Positions 16,499 through 24,686 of a stretch of 38,037 bases of DNA are shown here, in pieces; position 1 is the stretch's first letter; each line of letters opens with the position of its first letter. Both the position numbers and the translations under genes were made by a program. This stretch comes from Methanobacteriota archaeon. Lineage in GTDB: Archaea; Thermoplasmatota; Poseidoniia; Poseidoniales; Poseidoniaceae. The stretch covers positions 1 to 38,037 of the forward strand of contig JABIUA010000127.1 of NCBI GenBank assembly GCA_018667575.1, given 5' to 3'. The notes beneath the pieces were generated by a model. That model had not been told where the DNA came from and searched no databases. It saw only the letters and a program-made list of their open reading frames with translations.

Positions 16499-18004
16499 AT
16501 GAGTACTGTCCTGGTTGCTAATCGTGGAGAGATTGCATGCAGGATACTTAGAGCATGCAATGAAGCAGGATACGCCTCAATTGCCATCTATGCAGAAAAT
16601 GATGCCAATTCACTATTTTTAGAATTAGCAACAAGATCGATTAAATTAGAAGGGGAAAGCATCGCTGATACTTACTTGAATCAACAACAGATTCTCAAAA
16701 TCGCAAAAGAATACGGAGCAGATGCTATTCACCCTGGGTTCGGTTTTCTCTCAGAAAGAGCAGATTTTGCTCAAGCAGTAATAGAATCAGGACTAATTTG
16801 GATTGGACCATCGCCTAGAGCAATCAAGAGGATGGGCGATAAAATGACCGCTAGAACAACTATGAAAGCTGCTGGCGTACCTGTGATACCGGGTGAAGAA
16901 ATCGAACAAGAGGACGAAAACGAGGCACTTATAGCAATCAAAGACGCTAGCAGAAGAGTTGGGTTCCCCCTACTTCTCAAAGCATCGTCTGGAGGAGGAG
17001 GCAAAGGAATGCGTGTTGTCAATTCTCCCGATGAACTAGAGGATGCGGTTAGCGGAGCTAGAAGAGAAGCAATCGCTGCCTTTGGAGATGGAAGAGTATA
17101 CGTTGAACGTTTACTTACTGGTTCTAAACACGTAGAGATACAAATTTTAGCCGATAAACATGGCAGAGTAATTCACCTTGGAGAACGTGAATGTAGTGTA
17201 CAAAGAAGGCATCAGAAGGTGTTTGAAGAAGCCCCATGCCCCACGATGACCCCCGAACTGCGCGAGAGAATGGGTAAAGCCGCAATTCTTGCTGCACAAG
17301 CCGTAGATTACGAAGGCGCAGGCACTGTAGAATTCTTACTAGCCTCAAATGGGGAATTCTTCTTCCTAGAGATGAATACTAGAATTCAGGTTGAACATCC
17401 TGTGACTGAAATGGTCACTGGTGTTGACATCGTTAGAGAGCAACTACGTATCGCAGAAGGTGAACCGATGAGTTGTGGAGAACTAAACATGCGCGGTCAC
17501 TCAATCGAGGTCAGACTATACGCTGAAGATGCTGCAAACAACTTCTTACCAGCAATCGGCCCACTAGTTGTTTTCAAGCCACCTGTAGGACCCGGCGTTC
17601 GTTTGGATACCGGTGTTCGAGAAGGCGATGAAGTAACACCAAATTATGACCCAATGCTGGCTAAATTAGTCGTATGGGCGCCTACGAGAAAAGAAGCACT
17701 ACAACGTATGCGTCGTGCATTAGATGAATTTGTTGTGCTTGGAACTACAACAAATATTAGATTCCTCAGAGAGTTGTGTGATCAAGAAGATGTCGTAAAT
17801 GGGACTACTGACACTACACTCATCGAAAGAGTCTGGCCAAACGGCTGGAGTCCTGAAATTCCTGATTCTTTAGCCGAAGCCGCATTGATGATTGCGGGAA
17901 TTAGTGAAGGTTCGGGGAAGCATCGTAAATCTAATTCTTCTACCGACTCGGCCGATAATGGCCCTATTAGCCCTTTTAGCACCATTTCAAGGAGGTTTCC
18001 TTGA
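16499..18004 (+). CDS. mccA: Biotin carboxylase part of a split methylcrotonyl-CoA carboxylase alpha chain
   Basis: An ATP-grasp biotin carboxylase of 501 residues that uses ATP and bicarbonate to carboxylate biotin. The start VLVANRGEIACRILRA is canonical; the Gly-rich ATP loop is [16 protein letters not shown]; the catalytic region is HVEIQILADKHGRVIHLGER and the Mg/biotin site is EMNTRIQVEHPVTEMVTG. After the carboxylase domain (about 1-445) comes a short region ending SPFSTISRRFP. This matches the SPFSSSSGRRLN segment inside fused human MCCA as I remember it, so the gene ends where that chain continues. Codons of the final SRR-F also make up the Shine-Dalgarno for the next gene. The ATG at 16499 (GGAGG upstream) is preferred over a TTG at 16469 inside the hydratase gene. 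Confidence 0.92.
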   Translation: MSTVLVANRGEIACRILRACNEAGYASIAIYAENDANSLFLELATRSIKLEGESIADTYLNQQQILKIAKEYGADAIHPGFGFLSERADFAQAVIESGLIWIGPSPRAIKRMGDKMTARTTMKAAGVPVIPGEEIEQEDENEALIAIKDASRRVGFPLLLKASSGGGGKGMRVVNSPDELEDAVSGARREAIAAFGDGRVYVERLLTGSKHVEIQILADKHGRVIHLGERECSVQRRHQKVFEEAPCPTMTPELRERMGKAAILAAQAVDYEGAGTVEFLLASNGEFFFLEMNTRIQVEHPVTEMVTGVDIVREQLRIAEGEPMSCGELNMRGHSIEVRLYAEDAANNFLPAIGPLVVFKPPVGPGVRLDTGVREGDEVTPNYDPMLAKLVVWAPTRKEALQRMRRALDEFVVLGTTTNIRFLRELCDQEDVVNGTTDTTLIERVWPNGWSPEIPDSLAEAALMIAGISEGSGKHRKSNSSTDSADNGPISPFSTISRRFP

Positions 18005-18465
18005 TGCAATATGAATTTCGAATAGATGGAGAAACCGTTGAGGTAACTCTGGCTAAGAACGGAGACCTATGGACTCTTTCGGAAAATAATGCTTCGATTT
18101 TACCTGATGGCAGAATTAGATTAGAATCAAAAGAGGGAACTACCTTTTTCGCTCATAGTGCTAAGGTCAAAGATACTTGGTGGATTCACATTGGCGGGCA
18201 TACATTCTGTATCGACCATGTCGAGCCGGGTGCAGCAGAGGATGATGAGGGGAGTGGACTTTCTGCACCAATGCCGGGTAAAGTACTACAGGTATTGGTA
18301 GAAGTGGGCCAAAAAGTAGAACCTGGCCAACCATTGATGATTCTAGAAGCAATGAAAATGGAACACCGTATTATAGCATCTCAAGAAGGTACAGTAAGCG
18401 CAATCAATTTCTCTGAAGGTGACCAAGTACAACAGGGCAGTGCTCTTCTTGAATTAAGTCTCTAG
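18004..18465 (+). CDS. Biotin carboxyl carrier protein, detached C-terminal part of the alpha chain
   Basis: A 153-residue protein. The C-terminal about 75 residues are a biotinyl domain with the carrier motif EAMKMEH; Lys118 would be biotinylated. The first about 75 residues (MQYEFRIDGETVEVTLAKNG and following) look like the rest of the beta-barrel BT domain that tethers carrier and carboxylase in fused alpha chains. Adding 501 and 153 residues gives about 654, close to a whole MCCA. The start overlaps the upstream stop by one base (TGATG), and AAGGAGG lies at proper distance, so translation is coupled. It should assemble with the upstream carboxylase and the carboxyltransferase; a biotin ligase must be encoded elsewhere. 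Confidence 0.92.
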   Translation: MQYEFRIDGETVEVTLAKNGDLWTLSENNASILPDGRIRLESKEGTTFFAHSAKVKDTWWIHIGGHTFCIDHVEPGAAEDDEGSGLSAPMPGKVLQVLVEVGQKVEPGQPLMILEAMKMEHRIIASQEGTVSAINFSEGDQVQQGSALLELSL

Positions 18466-18490
18466 TCCGACATACTACTTGCCTCAAGCA

Positions 18491-18504
18491 AATAACAAGT
18501 TATT
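18491..18504. promoter_or_regulatory. Small inverted repeat upstream of the MazG-like gene
   Basis: AATAAC-AA-GTTATT is a perfect 6-base inverted repeat, about 45 bases before the ATG at 18547, in the only spacer between the carboxylase cluster and the next gene. It could mark a promoter or operator; chance cannot be excluded. Confidence 0.2.
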
Positions 18505-18546
18505 GTGTTCTAAACGTTGAAAGACTTGGTCGGCGCACTAACCAAC

Positions 18547-18924
18547 ATGAACCCAATAGTCGCCTCCCTCTTAGAATTCAATAAGGCCTTCGAAATACCA
18601 AAACTAGACAGTCCAGGACTTGGAACTGATGAAATGATTGAACTGAGAATTAAACTCCTCGTCGAAGAAGTACAAGAGTATGCTGAAGCGGCTAGAGCAG
18701 GCGATTTAGTGGAGGTTTTGGATGCTTTAGCCGACATAGGCTATATCCTCGCTGGAACAATAATCAATCACGGTATGCAGGGGATTTATGATGATGCTTT
18801 TAATGAGGTACACCGGTCCAATATGGCTAAATTAGTTGACGGCAAAGTAATTCGAAGAGAAGATGGGAAAGTCTTGAAGCCGGAAGGGTGGCAACCTCCT
18901 CAACTGGCTCAATTCCTTGAATAG
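18547..18924 (+). CDS. MazG/PRA-PH-like nucleotide pyrophosphohydrolase
   Basis: A 125-residue all-alpha protein with the metal-binding pattern of the MazG / phosphoribosyl-ATP pyrophosphohydrolase superfamily: LLVEEVQEYAEA (E-E-x-x-E) followed by EVLDALADIGYILAGT (E-x-x-D-x-x-x-D). The C-terminal NMAKLVDGKVIRREDGKVLK and GWQPPQL stretch is typical of small PRA-PH-like proteins of the type annotated as Cof-like or phage nucleotide pyrophosphohydrolases. It probably hydrolyses a noncanonical or excess NTP to NMP + PPi. A TTG at 18517 is in frame, but the ATG at 18547 gives the usual N-terminus (MNPIVASLLEFNKAF). It is unlikely to be the histidine-pathway enzyme, because no his genes are near. 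Confidence 0.8.
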   Translation: MNPIVASLLEFNKAFEIPKLDSPGLGTDEMIELRIKLLVEEVQEYAEAARAGDLVEVLDALADIGYILAGTIINHGMQGIYDDAFNEVHRSNMAKLVDGKVIRREDGKVLKPEGWQPPQLAQFLE

Positions 18925-18965
18925 TCAATAGGTCGAATTATTGCTGAGTACCCATTGGGGTAATT

Positions 18966-19697
18966 ATGACCCGCCCAGTTGCATTGGTAACAGGTGGCGG
19001 CCAAGGAATTGGCGCAGCTACCTGCAAACGTTTGTCAGAGGATGGATATGACATTCTATTGACCTACAATAATTCATCAAAACCTGCGGAAATGTTGGTC
19101 GCCGATATTCGTGAAAGTGGCGGAGATGCACTTGCAGTCAAAGTCGATTGCTCTGATGATGGCGAAGTGGGACTTCTTGGAATACACCCTTGGATGGCAA
19201 AATCAATTGATGTCTTAGTGCTAAATCACGGAGCATACAATCGTATCTCTGCCAAAGAAATGACGCTTGAAGATTTGAGAAAAACTATGGCTATCAATTT
19301 TGAAGGTGCAGTAAGCGTATGGAAAGCAGTTCAGCAACACCTTACCGCAGAGGCACGAATCGTTGTTGTTGGCTCCCAGTTGGGAACAAGAGGTTCACCA
19401 CATGGAGCGGATTACTCCGCATCCAAGGCTGCTTTAGCGATATGGGCTCGTTCCTTGGCACAAGAGGTTGGGCCAGAAGGAAAAAGGGTGAATGTACTAG
19501 CACCAGGATACGTTGATACGGCAATTCTTGCTGGAGATAGTAAAGAAAAACGCATGACTAGAGAAAATGAAGTTCCGCTAAAAAGAGTAGGTAGCCCAGA
19601 AGATATGGCTTCTACGATATCCTTTTTGACAGGCCAAGATTCCTCATATATCACCGGGGCAATCATTCATGTCAATGGTGGATTATACCTCCCATAA
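18966..19697 (+). CDS. Short-chain dehydrogenase/reductase (FabG-like)
   Basis: A classical SDR oxidoreductase of 243 residues. The cofactor loop TGGGQGIG is at 9-16, NHG (in place of the usual NAG) follows the fourth strand, and the catalytic Ser137, Tyr150 and Lys154 (YSASK) are all present. The C-terminal ending SSYITGAIIHVNGGLYLP is the standard FabG-like one. It is NAD(P)-dependent. An acidic residue after strand two is not obvious, so NADP(H) is possible. Its substrate is unknown; 3-hydroxyacyl compounds are an option given the acyl-CoA cluster upstream. It begins 41 bases after the MazG-like gene on the same strand. GGGG sits just before the ATG. Confidence 0.88.
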   Translation: MTRPVALVTGGGQGIGAATCKRLSEDGYDILLTYNNSSKPAEMLVADIRESGGDALAVKVDCSDDGEVGLLGIHPWMAKSIDVLVLNHGAYNRISAKEMTLEDLRKTMAINFEGAVSVWKAVQQHLTAEARIVVVGSQLGTRGSPHGADYSASKAALAIWARSLAQEVGPEGKRVNVLAPGYVDTAILAGDSKEKRMTRENEVPLKRVGSPEDMASTISFLTGQDSSYITGAIIHVNGGLYLP

Positions 19698-19752
19698 TTA
19701 TGCCATAGTTGAAAACCATTCGCCATTTCAATATTAATGCGGGGCTTTTGAA

Positions 19753-22191
19753 ATGACTAGCGAATGGGATGATGATGGTGACTTTGAATCACTTGCTGAT
19801 CATGACGCTGGTAGACCGGATTTAGACTTAAGAGACCCGTTCGACCTTTCTAAGGCGCTAGAAGGTGCTGCTTTAGAGCATCTGAGGCCAGATGTAAAAC
19901 GAATGGTAATGCACACAGAATATACGCCTTCTGGCGACCAGCCAAAAGCAATTGAAAATTTGATTTCTCAATTGGAAAATGGTCAAGAAAGATGTGTCCT
20001 TCTTGGAGTCACTGGTAGCGGCAAAACCTTCGCAATGGCCAAAGTAATAGAAAAATTAAACATTCCAACTCTAATCATGAGCCATAACAAGACACTGGCT
20101 CGACAACTCTACCAAGAAATGGCAGGATATTTCCCCGAAAATGCCGTAGATTATTTTGTTTCCCACTATGACTACTATCAACCTGAAGCATACCTAGCAA
20201 ACCGCGATTTATACATTGACAAAGAACTATCGATAAATGAACGTATTGAGCAAGAAAGATTCGCCGCAGTCGCCTCTTTAGTGACAAGACCTGATTGCAT
20301 AATTGTATCATCGGTATCCTGTATCTACGGGTTAAATCCTCCTGAGACTTTTCTTGAATCACACGTTAGATGCCATATTGGCCAACAAATCGAACCTGTA
20401 GACTTACTCAAGGAGTTAGTAGCACTACAGTATACTCGCACTAATACAGACCTAACTCGCGGAAGTTGTCGCCTTAGAGGAGAAGTGCTCGATGTATGGA
20501 TGCCTAGTCGAGATGACCCACTAAGAATACAGTTTGATTATGAAGGAGTGATAAAAATTCAAGTTTGCGACCCGGTGTCTTGGGAAACTCTAGACGTACT
20601 TAGCGAAGCATGGATTCATCCAAAGGAATTCTTCATGACAAGCCCTGAACGTTTTGAAAATGCATTGATCTCCATAGAAGACGAGTTAGATGACAGAATC
20701 GCCCACTTCAACAGCCTGGGAAGAGATTTAGAAGCAAACCGTATCGAGCAAAAAACAAGATATGACTTAGAAATGCTTAGAGAAATTGGTCATTGCCAAT
20801 CAATCGAAAACTATTCGCTACATTTTGATGGTCGAGAAAGAGGTCAAAGACCCTACTGTTTGCTGGATTTCTTTGCTGCCTGTGCTAAGCAATTCCATGG
20901 AAACCCTGAGAAATTCCTTGTCATAATGGATGAATCACACGTCAGTTTACCCCAGGTTGGAGGGATGTATCATGGAGACAGGTCTCGTAAAGAAAGTCTG
21001 ATTGAACACGGATTTAGACTACCTACTGCTGCTGATAATCGTCCACTAAAGATTCCAGAGTTCCAATCACTCGTACCGCAGTTAGTGTATGTTTCAGCCA
21101 CCCCGGGAGAGAGGGAATTGAGGCACCTCTGTGAGATAACAGGTCAAACAATACCCAATGGCCTCCTACATGCTCAATCTGGAGGTGGTGCAAAGAAAGC
21201 AGATTTAGACAAAAAGCACTCAGAAGCAGAAAGCATGTATGACATGATTCAGAGCATTCAACATATTTCCAAAATGGAAATTAGACCTACCGGCCTACTT
21301 GACCCTAATTTAGAAGTCAGACCGACCAGTGGACAAGTTGCTAATCTGCTATCAGAAATTAATCAACGTATTGAGCAAGGTGAACGAAGTTTAGTCACCG
21401 TCTTAACGATTAAATTTGCAGAAGAAGTTGCTTCATACCTCAATGAAATGGGAATTAAAGCACATCATCTACACTCAGAGATTGATACTATTCAAAGAAG
21501 TGAAATCATCAATGCTCTACGGTTGGGCCTGATCGATGTAATTGTAGGAATAAACCTACTAAGAGAAGGGCTGGATATTCCTGAAGTCAGTTTAGTTGCT
21601 ATTTTTGATGCCGATAAACAAGGATTCCTCAGAAATGAGAGAAGCCTACTACAAACCATGGGTAGAGCAGCTAGAAACGTTAATGGCAAAGTCTTACTCT
21701 ACGCAGATAGCGTTTCCCCAGCAATGCAAGCAGCGATTCAACAAACTCTCGAAAGAAGAGTTCGACAAGAAAAATATAATCAGATACATGGAATAATACC
21801 AAAAACAATCGTTAAAGCATTGCCGGAAATGAATTCTAAAGACGACGATTTCATTTCAGGCACCACTACTGATGGCTCAGGAAGCAAAAGACTGGTCGCC
21901 AAAAAGGGTGGTCGGAAAGACGGAGATTGGGCGACTAAACTGAATCTAGGAGCGGGTGCATGGGCTCATAGTGAAAACAGTGGTAATTTGGTGAATTCTT
22001 CAATTGAGAAATCGAATTCTCAATTGACATATGACGAACCTAATGATGTCAAATATAGCCTTTCACCTGAGCAAATTAAAGACCTATTAGCAGAATTGAA
22101 TAGTGCCATGAAAAAGGCAGCATTAGACCTTGATTTTGAACAAGCCGCCAAACTTAGAGACAGAATTTTCGAACTCGAGCAAATGCTTTGA
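19753..22191 (+). CDS. uvrB: UvrB, excinuclease ABC subunit B, with extra segments
   Basis: The damage-verifying helicase of nucleotide excision repair, which takes lesions from UvrA and recruits UvrC. Walker A GVTGSGKT is at 85-92, the beta-hairpin YDYYQPEAY at 139-147, MDESHV at 392-397, VSATPGE at 447-453, RPTGLLDP at 511-518 and QTMGRAARN at 634-642. A C-terminal UVR motif (about 773-812) should bind UvrC. At 812 residues it is about 140 longer than bacterial UvrB. There is an acidic N-terminal extension of about 55, an insert of about 38 near 463-505, and a low-complexity linker near 690-765. UvrB is a bacterial system found in only some archaea, so ancient transfer is likely. uvrA and uvrC are not in the window. 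Confidence 0.96.
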   Translation: MTSEWDDDGDFESLADHDAGRPDLDLRDPFDLSKALEGAALEHLRPDVKRMVMHTEYTPSGDQPKAIENLISQLENGQERCVLLGVTGSGKTFAMAKVIEKLNIPTLIMSHNKTLARQLYQEMAGYFPENAVDYFVSHYDYYQPEAYLANRDLYIDKELSINERIEQERFAAVASLVTRPDCIIVSSVSCIYGLNPPETFLESHVRCHIGQQIEPVDLLKELVALQYTRTNTDLTRGSCRLRGEVLDVWMPSRDDPLRIQFDYEGVIKIQVCDPVSWETLDVLSEAWIHPKEFFMTSPERFENALISIEDELDDRIAHFNSLGRDLEANRIEQKTRYDLEMLREIGHCQSIENYSLHFDGRERGQRPYCLLDFFAACAKQFHGNPEKFLVIMDESHVSLPQVGGMYHGDRSRKESLIEHGFRLPTAADNRPLKIPEFQSLVPQLVYVSATPGERELRHLCEITGQTIPNGLLHAQSGGGAKKADLDKKHSEAESMYDMIQSIQHISKMEIRPTGLLDPNLEVRPTSGQVANLLSEINQRIEQGERSLVTVLTIKFAEEVASYLNEMGIKAHHLHSEIDTIQRSEIINALRLGLIDVIVGINLLREGLDIPEVSLVAIFDADKQGFLRNERSLLQTMGRAARNVNGKVLLYADSVSPAMQAAIQQTLERRVRQEKYNQIHGIIPKTIVKALPEMNSKDDDFISGTTTDGSGSKRLVAKKGGRKDGDWATKLNLGAGAWAHSENSGNLVNSSIEKSNSQLTYDEPNDVKYSLSPEQIKDLLAELNSAMKKAALDLDFEQAAKLRDRIFELEQML

Positions 22192-22231
22192 GAGTGGACA
22201 GATTCATTTGTAATTGCAACTTGGACATACT

Positions 22232-23236
22232 ATGGCGATTTCCCCTGATGATTTTGACATCCCTGTCGAGGACTATGATTTCTCTACGATCTCGGACCCT
22301 AAATCATTGATAGACCAAATGAGTTCAGCAGGCGGCTTTACTGCAACAAAACTGGCTACTGCGAGGGACATCCTACTAGATATGAAAAAGGAAATCGATG
22401 AAGTTGGTGGCGATTCATCGAAGGTTTGTAACTGGCTTTCATTTCCTGCATGCTTGTGTGCAACAGGGACGAGAGGATTCTTTGTTGAAGCAGTTAAACA
22501 ACAGATGTTCAATGTTATTTCAACCACCTGTGGAACGTTAGACCATGATATTGCACGCGCATACAAGAAATATTATCATGGATCTTTCGAACTTGACGAT
22601 ATCGAACTTGGAGAACATTCACTAATGCGACTTGGGAACGTCATCGTTCCAAATTCATCTTATGGAGAAATAATCGAAGAAGTAGTTATGCCAGTCTTAG
22701 AAGATATTTACAACGATAGGCTAAAAGAAACAGGAAAAACTGGAGCTGATGCGTGGATTGGCTTTGGCTCCATACACTTAGTTTGGGAACTTGGAAAAAG
22801 AATCGGAACACCCGACTCACTGATTTATTGGGCTGCTAAGCACAAAATACCAGTATGTATTCCTGGAATAACCGATGGCTCGATTGGAGCGCAACTGTTT
22901 ATGTTTAGGCAAAAACACCGTGACTTCCATATTGACACACTAGCAGATGAACAGGTCATGAGTGATTTAACATGGGACGTGGAAACCTCTAACGCACTAA
23001 TGATAGGTGGAGGAATTTCAAAACATCACGTTATTTGGTGGAACCAGTACAGAGGAGGACTTGATTCTGCAGTATACATCACAACAGCACCAGAACATGA
23101 TGGAAGTCTTTCTGGTGCCAGACTTAGAGAAGCGATTTCATGGGGCAAGATGCGCCCCGAAGCACCAAATGTTTGTGTTGAAGGTGATGCTAGCGTATTA
23201 CTGCCCCTACTTGGATGCGACATTTTTAATCAATGA
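22232..23236 (+). CDS. dys: Deoxyhypusine synthase
   Basis: Transfers the aminobutyl group of spermidine (NAD-dependent) to a lysine of archaeal IF5A, the first step of hypusine formation. It has 334 residues from the ATG at 22232; a TTG at 22214 is in frame but adds nothing family-like. Visible conserved parts are TTCGTLDHDIARA near the start, the NAD/spermidine segment HKIPVCIPGITDGSIGAQLF, and GGGISKHH with Lys264 in the position of the catalytic lysine. After it comes DGSLSGARLREAISWGK, then the final VEGDASVLLPLL. Length is normal. It lies 40 bases after uvrB on the same strand. The enzyme is archaeal/eukaryotic, which supports the archaeal assignment of the window. Confidence 0.95.
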   Translation: MAISPDDFDIPVEDYDFSTISDPKSLIDQMSSAGGFTATKLATARDILLDMKKEIDEVGGDSSKVCNWLSFPACLCATGTRGFFVEAVKQQMFNVISTTCGTLDHDIARAYKKYYHGSFELDDIELGEHSLMRLGNVIVPNSSYGEIIEEVVMPVLEDIYNDRLKETGKTGADAWIGFGSIHLVWELGKRIGTPDSLIYWAAKHKIPVCIPGITDGSIGAQLFMFRQKHRDFHIDTLADEQVMSDLTWDVETSNALMIGGGISKHHVIWWNQYRGGLDSAVYITTAPEHDGSLSGARLREAISWGKMRPEAPNVCVEGDASVLLPLLGCDIFNQ

Positions 23237-23245
23237 GGCGATATA

Positions 23246-24682
23246 ATGAAGAGAATAATGAAAGCAATATTACTAACTTGTATAATGGCAACCTCGGCTT
23301 TAGCTGGTTGTTTTGGAGAGGAAGAGGAAACTGAAGTGATTGTTGAGAGCGAGTTCTTTAACTTCGAAATCAGCAATCAAACATGGTATCATTACCCAGG
23401 TGGAATTAACGCTATGAATAACACATCAGCACTTGGTGGACAAAATTCACCATTCGAAACATCTGGAACGTACTATAGTATAGGAATGACTACTTTTGAA
23501 CCAACCATGGGAATTACTTCTACAGGCAATTTGTATATCTCCAGTTACGGCAACGGCCCATCAGGCTCAACTGCCATTGTGCAATGTAGCAACATGGTAG
23601 AAATGACCTCACTTGCAGAATACTCTTGTCAAAATGTGTACGGCCCAGTGCTACCAGTCGCCAACTCTAATGACCCTTACATTTATGTCGACCCTTGGAC
23701 TGATAGATTGATGAAATTCGACATGCATGCATTACTAGGAATGACTGTCGAATGGAGTGATGATGAAGGCGATTCTTGGTTTGGACCATCAGTAGCCACT
23801 TCTTACTCAGTACAAGACCATCAAACAATAGCCTCTTCTCCTTATGGTGGAATACTGCATGAAACTCTTTGGGTATTCTGTATTAATGGAAACTACCCAG
23901 CACCACTCTGTTCGCAAAGTCAAGACGGTGGTTTGACATGGGGACCTGAACTTCCTGGAGCACCTGTTGATTGTCAAAGTGGAGGTTTATCCGCACACAT
24001 AATTGGGGCAGATAATGGTAACTTTTACCGCGGACAAAAGGGTTGTGATGGAGAGGGCTATTCTATGTACAAGACTGATGATGGTGCAATTACTTGGACT
24101 GAACACGTTCTTCCTACCGAAGAATCTGGAACTGCAGATACATGGAATGCTGAAGAAGCGCAAGTAGACACTGACAGTGAAAGTAATGTTTACGCTATGT
24201 GGATGGGACTGGACAACCTACCCTACTTTTCTTATTCTGTTGATGATGCAAATACATGGTCTGACGCAATTATGATCGCCCCCGACCACCTACAAGGAAC
24301 TGGTTTCCCAGTTGTAATAGCAGGCGACCCTGGTAGAGTTGCATTCGGATATATCGGAGAAGATGGAGATGGCCTGTGGGATGGATATATTTCAGTAATT
24401 ACCGATGCCTTCAACGAAACTCCTCTAATTACTACTGTTCAAGTCAACGCTGATGACGACCCCTTAGACAACGCTAGTCCAACATGCGGATACGAGAGAT
24501 GTGGCGGATTTGGCGACTTCATAGATATGCAAATCGATGCTTATGGCCGCCCTTGGCTTGCATTATCGCATAACCCTGCAGGAGACATGGGGATTTTTGC
24601 AACAACAATGACCGGCCCGACATTATTCGGAAATGTCACTGATCTTGGTGAAATTCCCGAGGGTGGCGCACAGACTCTGTGA
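23246..24682 (+). CDS. Secreted lipoprotein with sialidase-like Asp-box repeats
   Basis: A 478-residue exported protein. Residues 1-22 form a lipoprotein signal with lipobox LAGC (Cys22), followed by an acidic linker (EEEETE). The body carries several Asp-box/BNR-type motifs (S/T-x-D-x-G-x-T-W): SDDEGDSWFG, SQDGGLTWGP, TDDGAITWTE and SVDDANTWSD. These indicate a sialidase-like beta-propeller anchored on the outer face of the membrane. I do not see the catalytic Arg triad of true sialidases with confidence, so glycan binding or an unknown hydrolase role are both open. Several paired cysteines suggest disulfides. It starts nine bases after dys and ends four bases from the convergent gene below. 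GAGG precedes the ATG. Confidence 0.82.
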   Translation: MKRIMKAILLTCIMATSALAGCFGEEEETEVIVESEFFNFEISNQTWYHYPGGINAMNNTSALGGQNSPFETSGTYYSIGMTTFEPTMGITSTGNLYISSYGNGPSGSTAIVQCSNMVEMTSLAEYSCQNVYGPVLPVANSNDPYIYVDPWTDRLMKFDMHALLGMTVEWSDDEGDSWFGPSVATSYSVQDHQTIASSPYGGILHETLWVFCINGNYPAPLCSQSQDGGLTWGPELPGAPVDCQSGGLSAHIIGADNGNFYRGQKGCDGEGYSMYKTDDGAITWTEHVLPTEESGTADTWNAEEAQVDTDSESNVYAMWMGLDNLPYFSYSVDDANTWSDAIMIAPDHLQGTGFPVVIAGDPGRVAFGYIGEDGDGLWDGYISVITDAFNETPLITTVQVNADDDPLDNASPTCGYERCGGFGDFIDMQIDAYGRPWLALSHNPAGDMGIFATTMTGPTLFGNVTDLGEIPEGGAQTL

Positions 24683-24686
24683 GCAA

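Noticed and set aside
18001-18006. Sequencing frameshift or programmed -1 frameshift joining the two alpha-chain parts
   Set aside because: A good Shine-Dalgarno and a clean TGATG restart are present, and no standard slippery heptamer is seen. An assembly indel is not fully excluded and is listed as a check.
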